DNA of 64,000 bases from Alteribacter keqinensis. GTDB taxonomy: Bacteria > Bacillota > Bacilli > Bacillales > Salisediminibacteriaceae. Position numbers and translations under genes: made by a program. The stretch lies in assembly GCF_003710255.1 (NCBI RefSeq), contig NZ_RHIB01000002.1, forward strand, positions 742,435-806,434, written 5' to 3'. Every line of letters starts with the position of its first letter. Position 1 is the first letter of the stretch. Below are positions 24,922-35,540 of this stretch, in pieces. The notes under the pieces are model-generated. The model searched no databases. It was not told the DNA's origin and saw only the letters and a program-made list of their open reading frames with translations.

Positions 24922-26712
24922 ATGAGGTTAATTGAATATTATATTAGGCTCTTTATTACATTTGCAGAAATTCAGAGAGAGCATCAAACGAGTGTTACAA
25001 GATATGCAATTAGCAAAGAGTTAGCTTGTTCGGAGCGAAATGTTATTCATGTCCTAAATAAAATGGAAGGTGAAAAATGGATTAAGGTTATTAGAGGAAA
25101 AGGAAGAGGTAATACAACAAATATTACTTTTTTAAAATCACTGGAAGAAATGTTTGAGAGGTATGAAAAATATTCTCCTAAAACGGAAGATATTGAACGA
25201 CTCATTTCTATATTAGAGCATGATCCCCATTTAAACGAAAGCCATCAATTGATTAATACGTTTATTAATAAGCTCTTTGGAACTTATTCTAAGAAACCCA
25301 GAAATGACGATTACGAAAGTGAGTATTTAAAAATTCCATATTTTCGGTCTCTTTACTCTTTAGACCCTTCACAAGTCGAAAGGCAAACAGAAAGACATTT
25401 TGTAAAACAAATATTTAATACATTAGTTACATATAACGAAGAAAAAAAGGAAATAGAACCGTGTCTCTCACATTATTGGGAGATAGATCGTGATGGAAAG
25501 ACTTACACATTTTATTTAAGAAAAGGGGTTTCGTTTCATGACTCAAAACATCTTGTAGCAGAGGATATTAAGTTTTCTTTTGAAAGGTTAAAGAAAACAC
25601 CATCTAAATGGATTGTAAAAGATTTGGAGACGATTAAATGTATAGGTAAGTACGTGGTACAGTTTTCTTTTAGCAAGAGTTTGTTTCACTGGCTCTTCCT
25701 TATTACTTCACCGAAATGTTCAATTGTACCTAATAATTATGCTAACAAGTCAATGGATGAGTTTACTAAACTCCCCTTAGGGACAGGTCCTTACAGAATT
25801 AAAGAACACGAATCAAATTTTCTTAAACTATCAGTCCATCACGACTATTTTCAAGAACGAGCACACATAGATGAGATTGATATTTTTATACTGCCATCTA
25901 TCGAAAAATATCTTAATCTATACGATACTAATCGGGAACCGATTTTTTACATTCCTTTTACAACCAGGAAAGATGATAATCAACTACAGTATATTGAAAG
26001 AAGAAGATTATCTGTAAAGTATCTCATGTGGAATATGAATAAAGAAAAAATACGAACGAATGAGGGCATAAGAAGAAAACTGTCAGTAATACTAAACAAA
26101 ATGAAAATGGTAAAGGATCTAGGTTATCCAAGGTATGAACCTGCCAATTCCTTTATCAAACAACATTCTTCTTCTCAGGATGGAAAGTATGATCGTGAAC
26201 CCTATGATTATAAAATCAAAGAACCATTAACCCTAATGACATATGATCTTTCACCAAATTCAGAAGATGTAAAATGGATACAAAATGAGTGTAAAAAACA
26301 TGGGATTACAATTGAGACCAAGCAGTTTCCATTTTCCACCTTTATAAATAATGTTAAAAATGCTGACCTAGTACTTTCAGAATTTGTCACCGAAGAATCA
26401 GAAGAAATATCCCTCTATAATTTGGTCGAATCTCAAACAGGAGTTATAAATAACCTTATTGACCAACAAAATAAAGTGACCATAGAAAGAACTTTGAATA
26501 ATGCTTTCCAACAAGAAGAAATACAACAAAGAATAGAAGTATTTACTAAAATTGATGCATTATTATGTAAAAGCTGTGTTACTGTTCCCTTGTATTGGAC
26601 TTTCCAAAAAGCGTTATATGATCAAAATTTAATGGGGGTGTCTCTAAGTACCAATGGATTGGTTCCCCTCAAGGATTTGTTTTACAGAGAACAACTAGGG
26701 TCGTATCAATGA
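24922..26712 (+). CDS. SgrR-like transcriptional regulator with SBP-5 domain
   Basis: 596 residues; the ATG follows GGAGG by 6 bases. Residues 1-110 form a winged-helix domain (Y-A-I-S-K-E-L-A-C-S-E-R-N-V-I-H-V-L-N-K-M as helix-turn-helix, then W-I-K-V-I-R-G-K-G-R-G-N wing), as in the N-terminus of SgrR. The remainder is an extracellular solute-binding family 5 fold without a signal peptide (L-S-H-Y-W-E-I-D-R-D-G-K-T-Y-T-F-Y-L-R-K-G-V-S-F-H-D, then L-P-L-G-T-G-P-Y), used here as an intracellular ligand sensor. It is divergent from a DMT exporter, an arrangement recalling E. coli SgrR with SetA. It likely senses a small metabolite and switches the exporter on. Confidence 0.85.
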   Translation: MRLIEYYIRLFITFAEIQREHQTSVTRYAISKELACSERNVIHVLNKMEGEKWIKVIRGKGRGNTTNITFLKSLEEMFERYEKYSPKTEDIERLISILEHDPHLNESHQLINTFINKLFGTYSKKPRNDDYESEYLKIPYFRSLYSLDPSQVERQTERHFVKQIFNTLVTYNEEKKEIEPCLSHYWEIDRDGKTYTFYLRKGVSFHDSKHLVAEDIKFSFERLKKTPSKWIVKDLETIKCIGKYVVQFSFSKSLFHWLFLITSPKCSIVPNNYANKSMDEFTKLPLGTGPYRIKEHESNFLKLSVHHDYFQERAHIDEIDIFILPSIEKYLNLYDTNREPIFYIPFTTRKDDNQLQYIERRRLSVKYLMWNMNKEKIRTNEGIRRKLSVILNKMKMVKDLGYPRYEPANSFIKQHSSSQDGKYDREPYDYKIKEPLTLMTYDLSPNSEDVKWIQNECKKHGITIETKQFPFSTFINNVKNADLVLSEFVTEESEEISLYNLVESQTGVINNLIDQQNKVTIERTLNNAFQQEEIQQRIEVFTKIDALLCKSCVTVPLYWTFQKALYDQNLMGVSLSTNGLVPLKDLFYREQLGSYQ

Positions 26713-26755
26713 ATAATTTGTACAAAATGAAACATCCCTAAGTATGTGAAGAGTT

Positions 26756-26784
26756 GTACTTATGCTAACGGGGAGCGTTAGTTG
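26756..26784. mobile_element. end-like sequence B flanking the AT-rich island
   Basis: GTACTTA-TG-CTAACGGGGAGCGTTAG, nearly the same as sequence A at 23778. It contains the short palindrome CTAACG/CGTTAG. Confidence 0.45.
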
Positions 26785-26803
26785 AATAAAAAGCAATTAA
26801 ATT

Positions 26804-26828
26804 AAAAGCGGAGAAATTCTCCGCTTTT
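26804..26828 (+). terminator. terminator downstream of the SgrR-like gene
   Basis: AAAAGCGGAGAA and TTCTCCGCTTTT pair as a nearly perfect palindrome and are followed by CTTTAATTT. It lies about 90 bases after the stop. Confidence 0.75.
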
Positions 26829-26869
26829 CTTTAATTTCTTGATTTTCTGAGCTAAGGGGATACTCATTA

Positions 26870-27120
26870 AATAAAATTCAGCTGTTTTTATCTTCTCCCC
26901 TTGTCTTTATCTGGTGGTGCTTATTGTCATGCTTTTTACGTCCGTTCACATTTACCTGCTGAAGCTGATGAACTTTAAATGTGACGTGTACAGCCATTTA
27001 TTCCTGAATGGTTGTGACTGTTCCTTCTTAAATGGAGGACCATCTGATGACCTCTTTGGTTGAATACTTTTCCCATTTCGCGATCGAGCGCTTCATCGTA
27101 TTCAACTAATTCAATCCTAT
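26870..27120 (-). pseudogene. decayed ORF, unidentified (possibly YolD-like)
   Basis: On the minus strand short protein-like runs occur in two frames. One is E-L-V-E-Y-D-E-A-L-D-R-E-M-G-K-V-F. Another is W-E-K-Y-S-T-K-E-V-I-R-W, then E-G-T-V-T-T-I-Q-E, then V-H-V-T-F-K-V-H-Q-L-Q-Q-V-N-V, broken by in-frame stops. The order loosely recalls the C-terminal half of YolD-like proteins, but the match is weak. It may be chance. Confidence 0.25.
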
Positions 27121-27127
27121 AAAAAAA

Positions 27128-27153
27128 CTGCACAACGGTTTCCCGTCATGCAG
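27128..27153 (-). terminator. purA terminator
   Basis: On the minus strand CTGCA-TG-ACGG and CCGT-TG-TGCAG pair around GAAA, followed by seven T. Confidence 0.88.
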
Positions 27154-27176
27154 GTCTGGCTTTTTTGAAAATGATT

Positions 27177-28484
<1,308 letters not shown>

Positions 28485-28535
28485 TTAAACGCTATTAACG
28501 TTCCCTGAATTTTAGCTTTTCATTAAACCACAGTA

Positions 28536-28564
28536 AGTTTATCAATAGAATGTTCATGAGTCAA
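28536..28564 (-). promoter_or_regulatory. purA sigma-A promoter
   Basis: On the minus strand TTGACT and TAAACT are separated by exactly 17 bases, about 75 bases upstream of the purA start. Confidence 0.7.
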
Positions 28565-28567
28565 CTC

Positions 28568-28580
28568 AAATCCGAACAAT
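28568..28580 (+). promoter_or_regulatory. PurR operator (PurBox)
   Basis: AAATCCGAACAAT matches the Bacillus PurBox AWWWCCGAACWWT at every position and lies directly upstream of the purA -35. A weaker inverted partner with TTCG (GTTCG at 28603-28607) follows about 15-19 bases away, as expected for PurBox pairs. Confidence 0.8.
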
Positions 28581-28667
28581 TAGAGAGATTTTGAGATTTT
28601 TCGTTCGTGTGTTGGAGTTGCGTGTTGAGGGCAGGGTGAGAAGTGGCTTGAACGGATCTAATTTTGA

Positions 28668-28760
28668 TTTATCCACCTCTATTGGATTTTTATCGACCTT
28701 TAATTTCGATTTATCGACCCTTAAGGTGAATTTATCAACCACTGTCAGCATTTATCGACC
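28668..28760. repeat. five direct 10-bp elements at 20-21 bp spacing (iteron-like)
   Basis: TTTATCCACC at 28668, TTTATCGACC at 28689 and 28710, TTTATCAACC at 28731 and TTTATCGACC at 28751. Starts are 21, 21, 21 and 20 bases apart, about two helical turns. Each resembles a DnaA box (TTATCCACA). The array lies between the purA operator and the dnaC terminator. Confidence 0.8.
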
Positions 28761-28789
28761 AAATGACAGAAATAGACATAAACCTGAAA

Positions 28790-28819
28790 AAACCCTCTCC
28801 ACCAATTTGGAAAGGGTTT
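28790..28819 (-). terminator. dnaC terminator
   Basis: On the minus strand AAACCCTTTCC pairs with GGAGAGGGTTT around an 8-nt loop, followed by TTT. Confidence 0.85.
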
Positions 28820-28829
28820 ATCAAAAGTG

Positions 28830-30194
28830 TTACGCACCTGGGGGAATGCTTCCCTCATCGTAACGCCGTTCAAGATTCACGAACTTGTTGAATTCTTTTA
28901 CGAAAGCCAGTTCGCACGTCCCTACCGGACCGTTACGCTGCTTGGCGATGATGATTTCAATGATATCTTTGTTCTCGGACTCTTTATCGTAGTAATCATC
29001 ACGGTAGAGGAAAGCTACGATATCGGCGTCCTGCTCAATACTTCCTGATTCCCGGATGTCACTCATCATCGGGCGTTTGTCCTGACGGGACTCTACGCCA
29101 CGGCTCAGCTGTGACAGTGCAATAACCGGCACCTCAAGTTCACGTGCCAGCCCTTTCAGGGAACGGGAGATTTCACTTACTTCCTGCTGACGGCCTTCTC
29201 CGCTTCGGGCGTCACCCTGGATGAGCTGAAGGTAGTCAATCATGATCATCCCGAGGCCTTTTTCCTGCTTGAGACGGCGGCATTTAGCACGAATATCATT
29301 TACTCTTACACCAGGGGTGTCATCAATGTAGATTCCGGCCTTGGACAGGCTTCCCATTGCCATCGTCAGCTTCTGCCAGTCTTCATCATTCAGATCACCT
29401 GTACGGAGGCGCTGGGCGTCAATGTTTCCCTCGGCACAGAGCATACGCATGATCAGTTGCTCTGCCCCCATCTCCAGACTGAAAATCGCTACGTTCTCAT
29501 CGGTTCTCGTAGCTACGTTCTGACTGATATTCAGGGCAAAAGCCGTCTTACCTACAGACGGACGGGCTGCCACAATGATAAGGTCATTTCGCTGGAATCC
29601 TGCTGTCATGGAATCCAGCTCCTTAAACCCTGTTGGAATCCCTGTAATTTCCCCGCTTTGATTTTGAAGCATTTCAATGTTGTCATAGGCATTTACAAGA
29701 ACGTCTTTGATGTCTTTAAATGCGCTCGTATTCTTTTTATGAGAAACTTCGAGAATGGTCTTCTCAGCTTCGTTTAAAATGGCGTCTACTTCATCTTCAG
29801 CTGCATAGCCGTCAGCTGCAATGTTTGTGGCTACCCGAATAAGCCTTCTGAGCAGAGATTTTTCTTCAACCATCTGACTGTAATATTCGACGTTTGCCGC
29901 CGTAGGTACAGCATTTGCGAGATCACTGAGATACGTCACACCGCCAATTTCTTCAAGCCACTTACGCGTTTGCAGTTCAGACGTAACCGTGACAAGGTCG
30001 ACCGGCTCTCCTTTTTCAGAAAGTGTGAGCATCACCGTGTAAATCCGCTGGTGCGCAGCACGGTAAAAGTCGTCTGGTACTAAGCGCTCAGAAGCCGTGA
30101 CGATGGCTTCATCATTAATAAAGATGGCACCAAGCACGGCTTGTTCTGCTTCAATATTCTGTGGCGGGGTACGATCAGCAAAAAGATCACTCAT
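28830..30194 (-). CDS. dnaC: replicative DNA helicase (DnaB type; dnaC in Bacillus)
   Basis: 454 residues. The N-terminal domain (P-P-Q-N-I-E-A-E-Q-A-V-L-G-A-I-F) binds primase. The RecA-like motor has Walker A A-R-P-S-V-G-K-T-A-F (about 207-216), Walker B M-I-M-I-D-Y-L-Q-L-I and the Q-E-V-S-E-I-S-R-S-L-K and S-R-G-V-E-x-R-x-x-K-R-P DnaB motifs. It unwinds the fork after loading by the DnaA/DnaD/DnaB/DnaI system. The gene follows rplI by about 60 bases. Confidence 0.97.
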   Translation of the reverse strand: MSDLFADRTPPQNIEAEQAVLGAIFINDEAIVTASERLVPDDFYRAAHQRIYTVMLTLSEKGEPVDLVTVTSELQTRKWLEEIGGVTYLSDLANAVPTAANVEYYSQMVEEKSLLRRLIRVATNIAADGYAAEDEVDAILNEAEKTILEVSHKKNTSAFKDIKDVLVNAYDNIEMLQNQSGEITGIPTGFKELDSMTAGFQRNDLIIVAARPSVGKTAFALNISQNVATRTDENVAIFSLEMGAEQLIMRMLCAEGNIDAQRLRTGDLNDEDWQKLTMAMGSLSKAGIYIDDTPGVRVNDIRAKCRRLKQEKGLGMIMIDYLQLIQGDARSGEGRQQEVSEISRSLKGLARELEVPVIALSQLSRGVESRQDKRPMMSDIRESGSIEQDADIVAFLYRDDYYDKESENKDIIEIIIAKQRNGPVGTCELAFVKEFNKFVNLERRYDEGSIPPGA

Positions 30195-30257
30195 AGGAAT
30201 CGCCCCTTCATTAGTGAGTCTGAGCTGCAGGAAACAGTCCCTGCAGCAGGGTAGATC

Positions 30258-30701
30258 TTACTCTTCTATCACATGGACTTTTACAGTGGCCGTGACTTTC
30301 GGGTGGATTTTAATATCGACGTTTCGGTACCCCAATGCCCGGATCGGGTCATCTAGGTCGATCTTACGCTTGTCGACTTTCATCTTCATTTTCTTAAGCG
30401 TATCGGCGATTTGCTTGCTAGTTACAGCACCGAAAAGACGCCCGCCTTCTCCTGCTTTCGCTTTTACTTCAACTGTTGTTTTTTCAAGCTTATCCTTAAA
30501 GGCTTCCGCTTCTTCCAGTTCCTGCTGAGCCTTTTTATTCTGGCTTTCTTTTTTCATTTCAAGGTCTTTCATATTCCCGCTGTTTGCTTCCACTGCGAGA
30601 TTATTTTTCAGAAGGTAGTTTCGTGCATACCCTTCTGCCACGTTTTTAACTTCCCCTTTTTTACCTTTTCCTTTTACATCCTGCAGGAAAATCACTTTCA
30701 T
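30258..30701 (-). CDS. rplI: ribosomal protein bL9
   Basis: 147 residues, normal length. The N-terminal domain has [22 protein letters not shown], the rRNA-binding signature; then comes a long charged helix (60-80), and the C-terminal domain ends K-V-H-V-I-E-E. It binds 23S rRNA near the L1 stalk. Its start overlaps the gdpP stop by one base (ATGA-type), so it is coupled. Confidence 0.97.
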   Translation of the reverse strand: MKVIFLQDVKGKGKKGEVKNVAEGYARNYLLKNNLAVEANSGNMKDLEMKKESQNKKAQQELEEAEAFKDKLEKTTVEVKAKAGEGGRLFGAVTSKQIADTLKKMKMKVDKRKIDLDDPIRALGYRNVDIKIHPKVTATVKVHVIEE

Positions 30702-32668
30702 TACGATTGTCCCCCTTTAAAATAATCATCTATTTTCTCTTTCAGTAAGTCTTCCGCTTCTTCCAGTGACATGCCGGAGATCTGGGTAGCTGCATTGGTC
30801 AGATGACCTCCGCCATGCATGTTTTCCATAATAACCTGTACGTTTATTTCCCCAAGGGAGCGGGCACTTATGCTCACACGTCCGTCTTCCAGTTCCGAGA
30901 TGACAAACGAGGCAACCACGTTATTCATCGTAAGCAGAGTGTCAGCTGCCTGAGCGATTAATACCTGGTTATAGGTCTGGTTTTCCTCACCCCTGGCAAT
31001 GGCCGTACCGGCAGTGTAAATATATGCTCTTTCGACTAAATTCGCCCGCTTCACATACTGATCCAGATCTTCTTTCATCAGCTTTTGTACAAGTGTCGTG
31101 TCTGCACCCTGACTTTTCAGATACGACGCAGCATCGAACGTTCTCGATCCCGTACGTATGGCAAAGCTCTTTGTATCTATGATAATACCCGATAACAGGG
31201 CAGTAGCTTCAAGAACGTCAAGGTTCGGATGGTTCGGCTGATATTCAAGGAGCTCTGTTACAAGTTCTGCTGTTGATGAAGCATATGGCTCCATATAGAC
31301 GAGTACCGCTTCTTCAATGAATTCTTCTCCCCGTCTGTGGTGGTCAATAACAATAATCCGCTCCACGCGATCCAGAAGTTTTGTATCAATACAAAGGGAC
31401 GGTTTGTGTGTATCTACCACGACCATCAGGGTCTCATCGGTCATTTCCTCCCGGGCTTCCTCAGGGGTAATGAAATGAGCCCAGAGATCGTCATGATCCT
31501 GAATGGCTTCAAGAAGCTTATGAACACTCTGGTTCACATTGTCCGGATCCAGGACGATAAAAGCGTCCTTGTTATTTACTTGAGCGATCTTCAACATTCC
31601 GATAGCAGCTCCGATGGAATCCATATCAGGGTTTTTGTGACCCATAATAATGACCCGGTCACTTTCTTTTACAAAATCCCGGATCGCATGGGATATGACC
31701 CTTGCACGAACTCGTGTACGCTTTTCCATAGCATTTGATTTTCCGCCGTAAAAGCGTACTTTACCATCGCTCTGTTTGATGGCCACCTGGTCCCCCCCAC
31801 GCCCTAGAGCCAGGTCCAGACTTGACTGGGCAAGAGCTCCAAGCTCACGGAGGGAAGAATGCCCGCTTCCAACACCGATACTAAGGGTGAGGGCTACTTT
31901 CTCCTGGGCGGTACCCTCTCTCACTTCATCCAGAAGCGTAAAGCGGTCTTCTTCCAGGTTATAAAGGGCTTCTTCGTTAAAGATCGCAATAAACCGGTCC
32001 GAGGCAATCCTTCTGAGAAAGATATCCTGATCTTTCGCCCAAGAATTCAATACATTTGTGACGTGGGTCAGAAGTTTGCTTCTCAGCTGGTCTTCCATCC
32101 CCTGTGTGACCTCGTCATAGTTATCAAGATAAATGAGTCCGATAACGGTCTTATCCCGTTCGAACAGTTCTTTTATTTCCTGCTCTTCCGTAGCATTAAA
32201 AAAGTACAGAAGGCGCTCATTCGATTCGTTGACAACCCGGTATTTCCGTTCTCCCAGAGTAAGGAGAAACTCTTTTCCCTCATCTTCCATCAGCACAGGC
32301 AGGTCTTCAGAAATAATATCAACATTCTCCCCAAGTACGTCATCTGCAAGAAGAGCGGACATATACGGGTTAACCCACTGAATGATCCCCGCTTCGTTAT
32401 AGAGGACCATTCCGATCGGCAGTTTCATCACTGCCTCTTCACCAGCTTTGTTGACTCTGTATGAGAGTGTGGACACATAATCCGTCAGATCTTTTTCAAA
32501 CTGGATGCGGGCTCTCAAAACAAATATAAAAACGATGGCAATACCAAGAAAGCCGACCAGGCCGATCTGCCATTGATAATAGGTTAAAATTCCGGTAAAT
32601 AAGATGGCAATCCCCAGTAACGCCACGACGTGATAGCCATGCCACCGCTTCATTAAGAAATTAGGCAT
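30701..32668 (-). CDS. gdpP: cyclic-di-AMP phosphodiesterase GdpP (YybT)
   Basis: 655 residues. Two N-terminal membrane helices, a PAS-like domain (about 60-150), a degenerate GGDEF domain (S-D-R-F-I-A-I-F in place of the cyclase motif), then DHH and DHHA1. Catalytic metal ligands: [18 protein letters not shown] and I-D-H-H-R-R-G; the DHHA1 tail has G-G-G-H. It hydrolyses c-di-AMP to pApA and so affects wall, potassium and osmotic control. The order yybS-gdpP-rplI-dnaC matches Bacillus. Confidence 0.96.
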   Translation of the reverse strand: MPNFLMKRWHGYHVVALLGIAILFTGILTYYQWQIGLVGFLGIAIVFIFVLRARIQFEKDLTDYVSTLSYRVNKAGEEAVMKLPIGMVLYNEAGIIQWVNPYMSALLADDVLGENVDIISEDLPVLMEDEGKEFLLTLGERKYRVVNESNERLLYFFNATEEQEIKELFERDKTVIGLIYLDNYDEVTQGMEDQLRSKLLTHVTNVLNSWAKDQDIFLRRIASDRFIAIFNEEALYNLEEDRFTLLDEVREGTAQEKVALTLSIGVGSGHSSLRELGALAQSSLDLALGRGGDQVAIKQSDGKVRFYGGKSNAMEKRTRVRARVISHAIRDFVKESDRVIIMGHKNPDMDSIGAAIGMLKIAQVNNKDAFIVLDPDNVNQSVHKLLEAIQDHDDLWAHFITPEEAREEMTDETLMVVVDTHKPSLCIDTKLLDRVERIIVIDHHRRGEEFIEEAVLVYMEPYASSTAELVTELLEYQPNHPNLDVLEATALLSGIIIDTKSFAIRTGSRTFDAASYLKSQGADTTLVQKLMKEDLDQYVKRANLVERAYIYTAGTAIARGEENQTYNQVLIAQAADTLLTMNNVVASFVISELEDGRVSISARSLGEINVQVIMENMHGGGHLTNAATQISGMSLEEAEDLLKEKIDDYFKGGQS

Positions 32669-32680
32669 TCCTCACAACTC

Positions 32681-33616
32681 CTACCTGTTTGTGTCCATTC
32701 GTTTCCTTAGGTCAAACACTAAATCAATTATACCTAAAATGCGGATGAGATACAGTAAAGGTGGGAAAAGGATTCCCAAAAATAATATAGCCACCGGCAC
32801 TGCTTTGTGAATTTTTTTCACATGGAAAAAGAAAAAGATACATGCAAGACCCTGGATTACCATGATCAGTTCCAGGATCGGAAGGAGGTTATACATAGCC
32901 ATATAAAGGGCTGACCCTTCTTCCATATCCACAAAGTAGATAAAGATATACATAATCAGATAATACCAGATAAATGATTTCGGAAAACCCCACTCACGCA
33001 AAGGTGGAAACCTAGTGACGTCCACTTTTCTTTTTCTCAGAATAAATGACGCGATCCACTGGACTGTAAAAGCGTAGGAGATCCCCAGGATAATAAACAA
33101 TGCCGGCGTCACCGTTGTGAGTCCGTCAATGAACCCGGCTGCCGTTTCAAATGTGTCGTCCTGACCGAGCATCGGCAGTAGTGATTCTGTTGTCTCAACA
33201 GATTCATAGAGCGCGTCCTGAACGCTCTCGATTGGATGAACATCAAGAATGACGATACTTCCTATAAAGTTTAAAATAATGGCTGCAATAAATGTCAGGG
33301 AACCGCCAAGGAGAACACCAAAAGCTGTTTTCTTTCTCCGGTAAAGTTCGCCGATGACGACCCCGGTCGAAGCAAACGTGATGGTAAAGATTATGGCCAG
33401 CGGGTAGGCAATGATCAGTAATACAGCAAAGCTTACTGTCATTAAGAAGATTGCCGGCCTTAACCCATGTTTAGCTGCAAAAATAATAAACGGGACAGGA
33501 AGTAAAAACATCGTGAACAGACTGATCACCGGCACAAACAGTGTTGCCATAATCAGGAGCAGGTAAATCCCTATATATAAAGCGCCCTCTTTGATCGGGC
33601 TTGTTTCGTTCATCAT
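32681..33616 (-). CDS. YybS-family DUF2232 membrane protein
   Basis: 311 residues with eight to nine hydrophobic spans, an E-G-A-L-Y-I-G-I-Y-L-L-L N-terminal start and an A-F-G-V-L-L-G-G-S-L-T-F-I region. It is 12 bases upstream of gdpP, as yybS is in Bacillus. The family is conserved, but its function is not established; its fold resembles ECF-transporter S components. The C-terminal R-I-L-G-I-I-D-L-V-F-D-L-R end is typical. Confidence 0.85.
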   Translation of the reverse strand: MMNETSPIKEGALYIGIYLLLIMATLFVPVISLFTMFLLPVPFIIFAAKHGLRPAIFLMTVSFAVLLIIAYPLAIIFTITFASTGVVIGELYRRKKTAFGVLLGGSLTFIAAIILNFIGSIVILDVHPIESVQDALYESVETTESLLPMLGQDDTFETAAGFIDGLTTVTPALFIILGISYAFTVQWIASFILRKRKVDVTRFPPLREWGFPKSFIWYYLIMYIFIYFVDMEEGSALYMAMYNLLPILELIMVIQGLACIFFFFHVKKIHKAVPVAILFLGILFPPLLYLIRILGIIDLVFDLRKRMDTNR

Positions 33617-33793
33617 TGGTTCCCTCGTTTCACATACGGTTTCATCGTTTCTTATTGTAGCATGAGATAAAGAGAAAGAACAAAATCAAACAGATGAGCC
33701 CTGGAACGTCTGGTCAGGTATCATCGCAAAAAAAAATTAATCGTATAATGGTTATTCTTCAACACAAATGCAGTGGGTACAGCTAAATAACCA

Positions 33794-33824
33794 AAAACCC
33801 GCTACCAAATAGGTAACGGGTTTT
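33794..33824 (-). terminator. rpsR terminator
   Basis: On the minus strand AAAACCCGTTACC pairs with GGTAGCGGGTTTT around a 5-nt loop. It lies 13 bases past the rpsR stop. Confidence 0.9.
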
Positions 33825-33836
33825 TCGAGCTGGTAA

Positions 33837-34067
33837 TTACTCACCAGTAACGAATGGAAGTAGTGCCATTTGACGGGAGCGCTTGATTGCGCGAGTCAAT
33901 TGACGCTGGTACTTTGCAGAAGTTCCTGTTACACGGCGAGGAAGAATTTTTCCACGCTCAGAAACGAATCGTTTAAGCAAGTCTACATCTTTATAATCGA
34001 TTTTCGTAATTTTGTTTACAGTGAAGAAACAAACTTTACGACGTTTTGGACGTCCACGACGGGCCAT
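33837..34067 (-). CDS. rpsR: ribosomal protein bS18
   Basis: 76 residues, highly basic, with [13 protein letters not shown] and [23 protein letters not shown] and the [14 protein letters not shown] end. It joins bS6 in the platform of the 30S subunit. Last gene of rpsF-ssb-rpsR. Confidence 0.98.
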   Translation of the reverse strand: MARRGRPKRRKVCFFTVNKITKIDYKDVDLLKRFVSERGKILPRRVTGTSAKYQRQLTRAIKRSRQMALLPFVTGE

Positions 34068-34121
34068 TTGAACCCCTCCTTCTTTTAGAATTTTTATATT
34101 TACACGTCATTTAAAGCGTGA

Positions 34122-34625
34122 TTAGAACGGCAGATCGTCATCATTAATGTCGATTGGTTTGCCGTCATTTGCAAATGGGTCATCTGAGAAGTCCGACTGT
34201 CCCCCACGTCCGCCGGATTGCTGACCTGGGTTGTTTTGATAACCATCGTTGCTTTGACCGTAGTTTCCGCCGCCGGATTGCTCGCGGTTTCCACCACCGC
34301 CTCCGCCTTTTGTTTCAAGGAATTGTACACTCTCAGCTACAATTTCCGTGATAAAGACGCGGCGTCCTTCGTTATTGTCGTAGCTACGGCTCTGAACTCG
34401 TCCGTCCACACCGGCCATGCTACCTTTTTTCAAGTAGTTTGCTACGTTTTCCGCTTGCTTTCTCCAAACAACAATGTTCAGAAAGTCCGCTTCACGGTTT
34501 CCCTGCTGGTTGGAAAAAGGACGGTTAACTGCAAGTGTAAATGTTGCAACTGCAATGCCGTTTGCTGTATAGCGTAACTCAGGATCTTTTGTTAGTCTTC
34601 CGACTAACACAACGCGGTTAATCAT
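34122..34625 (-). CDS. ssb: single-stranded DNA-binding protein
   Basis: 167 residues. The N-terminal OB fold begins [19 protein letters not shown], with [12 protein letters not shown] glycine/glutamine/asparagine-rich linker (about 110-155) leads to the acidic tip D-D-D-D-L-P-F that recruits partner proteins at forks. The gene lies between rpsF and rpsR, as in Bacillus. Confidence 0.98.
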   Translation of the reverse strand: MINRVVLVGRLTKDPELRYTANGIAVATFTLAVNRPFSNQQGNREADFLNIVVWRKQAENVANYLKKGSMAGVDGRVQSRSYDNNEGRRVFITEIVAESVQFLETKGGGGGGNREQSGGGNYGQSNDGYQNNPGQQSGGRGGQSDFSDDPFANDGKPIDINDDDLPF

Positions 34626-34666
34626 AAGTCGAACTCCTCCCCATTCTTTTAATCTTTATTTACCTG

Positions 34667-34954
34667 CTATTCGTCGTCGCGAACAGCGATTCTGCGTAAG
34701 ATGTTTTCGTTGATTTTCACCAAACGATCGAACTCAGAAATGGCCTCTGGGTTAGAGTTCACTTTAAGGATTACGTAGTAACCTTCATTAAAGTCATCGA
34801 TTTCGTAAGCAAGACGTTTCTTTCCTACTTCCTCAACCTTTTCCACTTCTGCGCCGTTGTCAGTCAAAACCTTGTTGTAACGTTCTACGATTTCTTTAGT
34901 AGCTGCTTCTTCAAGGTTAGGACGTACAATGTACATAATTTCGTATTTGCGCAT
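34667..34954 (-). CDS. rpsF: ribosomal protein bS6
   Basis: The start is the ATG at 34954 (M-R-K-Y-E-I-M-Y-I) with AAGGAGGT upstream; the longer frame has no support. 95 residues. The bS6 pattern [23 protein letters not shown] and the [12 protein letters not shown] end are all present. First gene of the rpsF-ssb-rpsR operon. Confidence 0.98.
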   Translation of the reverse strand: MRKYEIMYIVRPNLEEAATKEIVERYNKVLTDNGAEVEKVEEVGKKRLAYEIDDFNEGYYVILKVNSNPEAISEFDRLVKINENILRRIAVRDDE

Positions 34955-34982
34955 GTTTTTCCACCTCCTTTTGGACTTAGCG

Positions 34983-35001
34983 GCTCCTCGTTTTGAGGAG
35001 C
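34983..35001 (-). promoter_or_regulatory. rpsF leader hairpin, candidate S6:S18 autoregulatory element
   Basis: On the minus strand GCTCCTC-AAAAC-GAGGAGC is followed by CGC, just ahead of the ribosome-binding site. rpsF leaders in many bacteria bind the S6:S18 complex through a hairpin with a CCG bulge. The position fits, but the exact bulge was not verified. Confidence 0.45.
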
Positions 35002-35068
35002 AAGGAGCAAGCATATTTCTCTTTTGCTCGCAATTGTCAATTATAGCAGGGTTTTTTTGAAAAGACAA

Positions 35069-35540
35069 GATTGATGGGGATTTTTTTATAAATGGAATAT
35101 TTAAATGAGGATATGAGTTCCTGAGTCGTTAATAAGAAATTATAGGAATTTAGGAGAATATTGATGTTGTTGCCTTGTCCGCTGCAGTGCCGGCGAGCCT
35201 CCTCGTACTCCGCACTGCGGGTCTCACCCGGACTCCCACTACCGCGGTAGTCTCGGCCATTTCGGCTGCATGATTACAACGGTGTTTCCGAAAATGATCT
35301 TTCAGCAACAGCCTGCATATTTATTCCTGAAAGTAATCGATAGATCCCTTAAAAATAAAATTATTATCCTTAAATCTTCTTCCCTATTCCTGAATATGAT
35401 TCGTTTTTCATTAATCCTGCCAACAGACTCCTTAAAATCAAACATCATTCCTGAATCCATTTACCCGGCTCCTTAAAAATCATAAATCGCCAAGCGATTA
35501 CCTGCTCAAAGACCCCCCCACCCTGCAAAAACGACAAAAA
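35069..35540. other. intergenic region between ychF and rpsF with dispersed repeat
   Basis: Holds the rpsF promoter region at its right-strand start (35069-35150) and a GC-rich repeat copy at 35165-35275. The remainder is AT-rich with no supported gene; several TTCCTGAA and CCTTAAAA motifs recur (35330-35475). Confidence 0.5.
35165..35275. repeat. GC-rich dispersed repeat, copy 3
   Basis: TGCCGGCGAGCCTCCTCG, GCACTGCGGGTCTCACCCGG and CTACCGCGGTAGTCTCGGCC correspond in order to the blocks of copy 1 read from the opposite strand. Confidence 0.65.

Noticed and set aside
28566..28751. A minus-strand frame with a repeated V-D-K-x-x-x-x heptapeptide
   Set aside because: The protein repeat is only the translation of the 21-base DNA iterons; there is no ribosome-binding site and it overlaps the purA operator.
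28668..28760. Possible CRISPR-like array
   Set aside because: Units are only 10 bases with 10-11-base gaps and lie beside no cas gene; spacing fits protein-binding sites.
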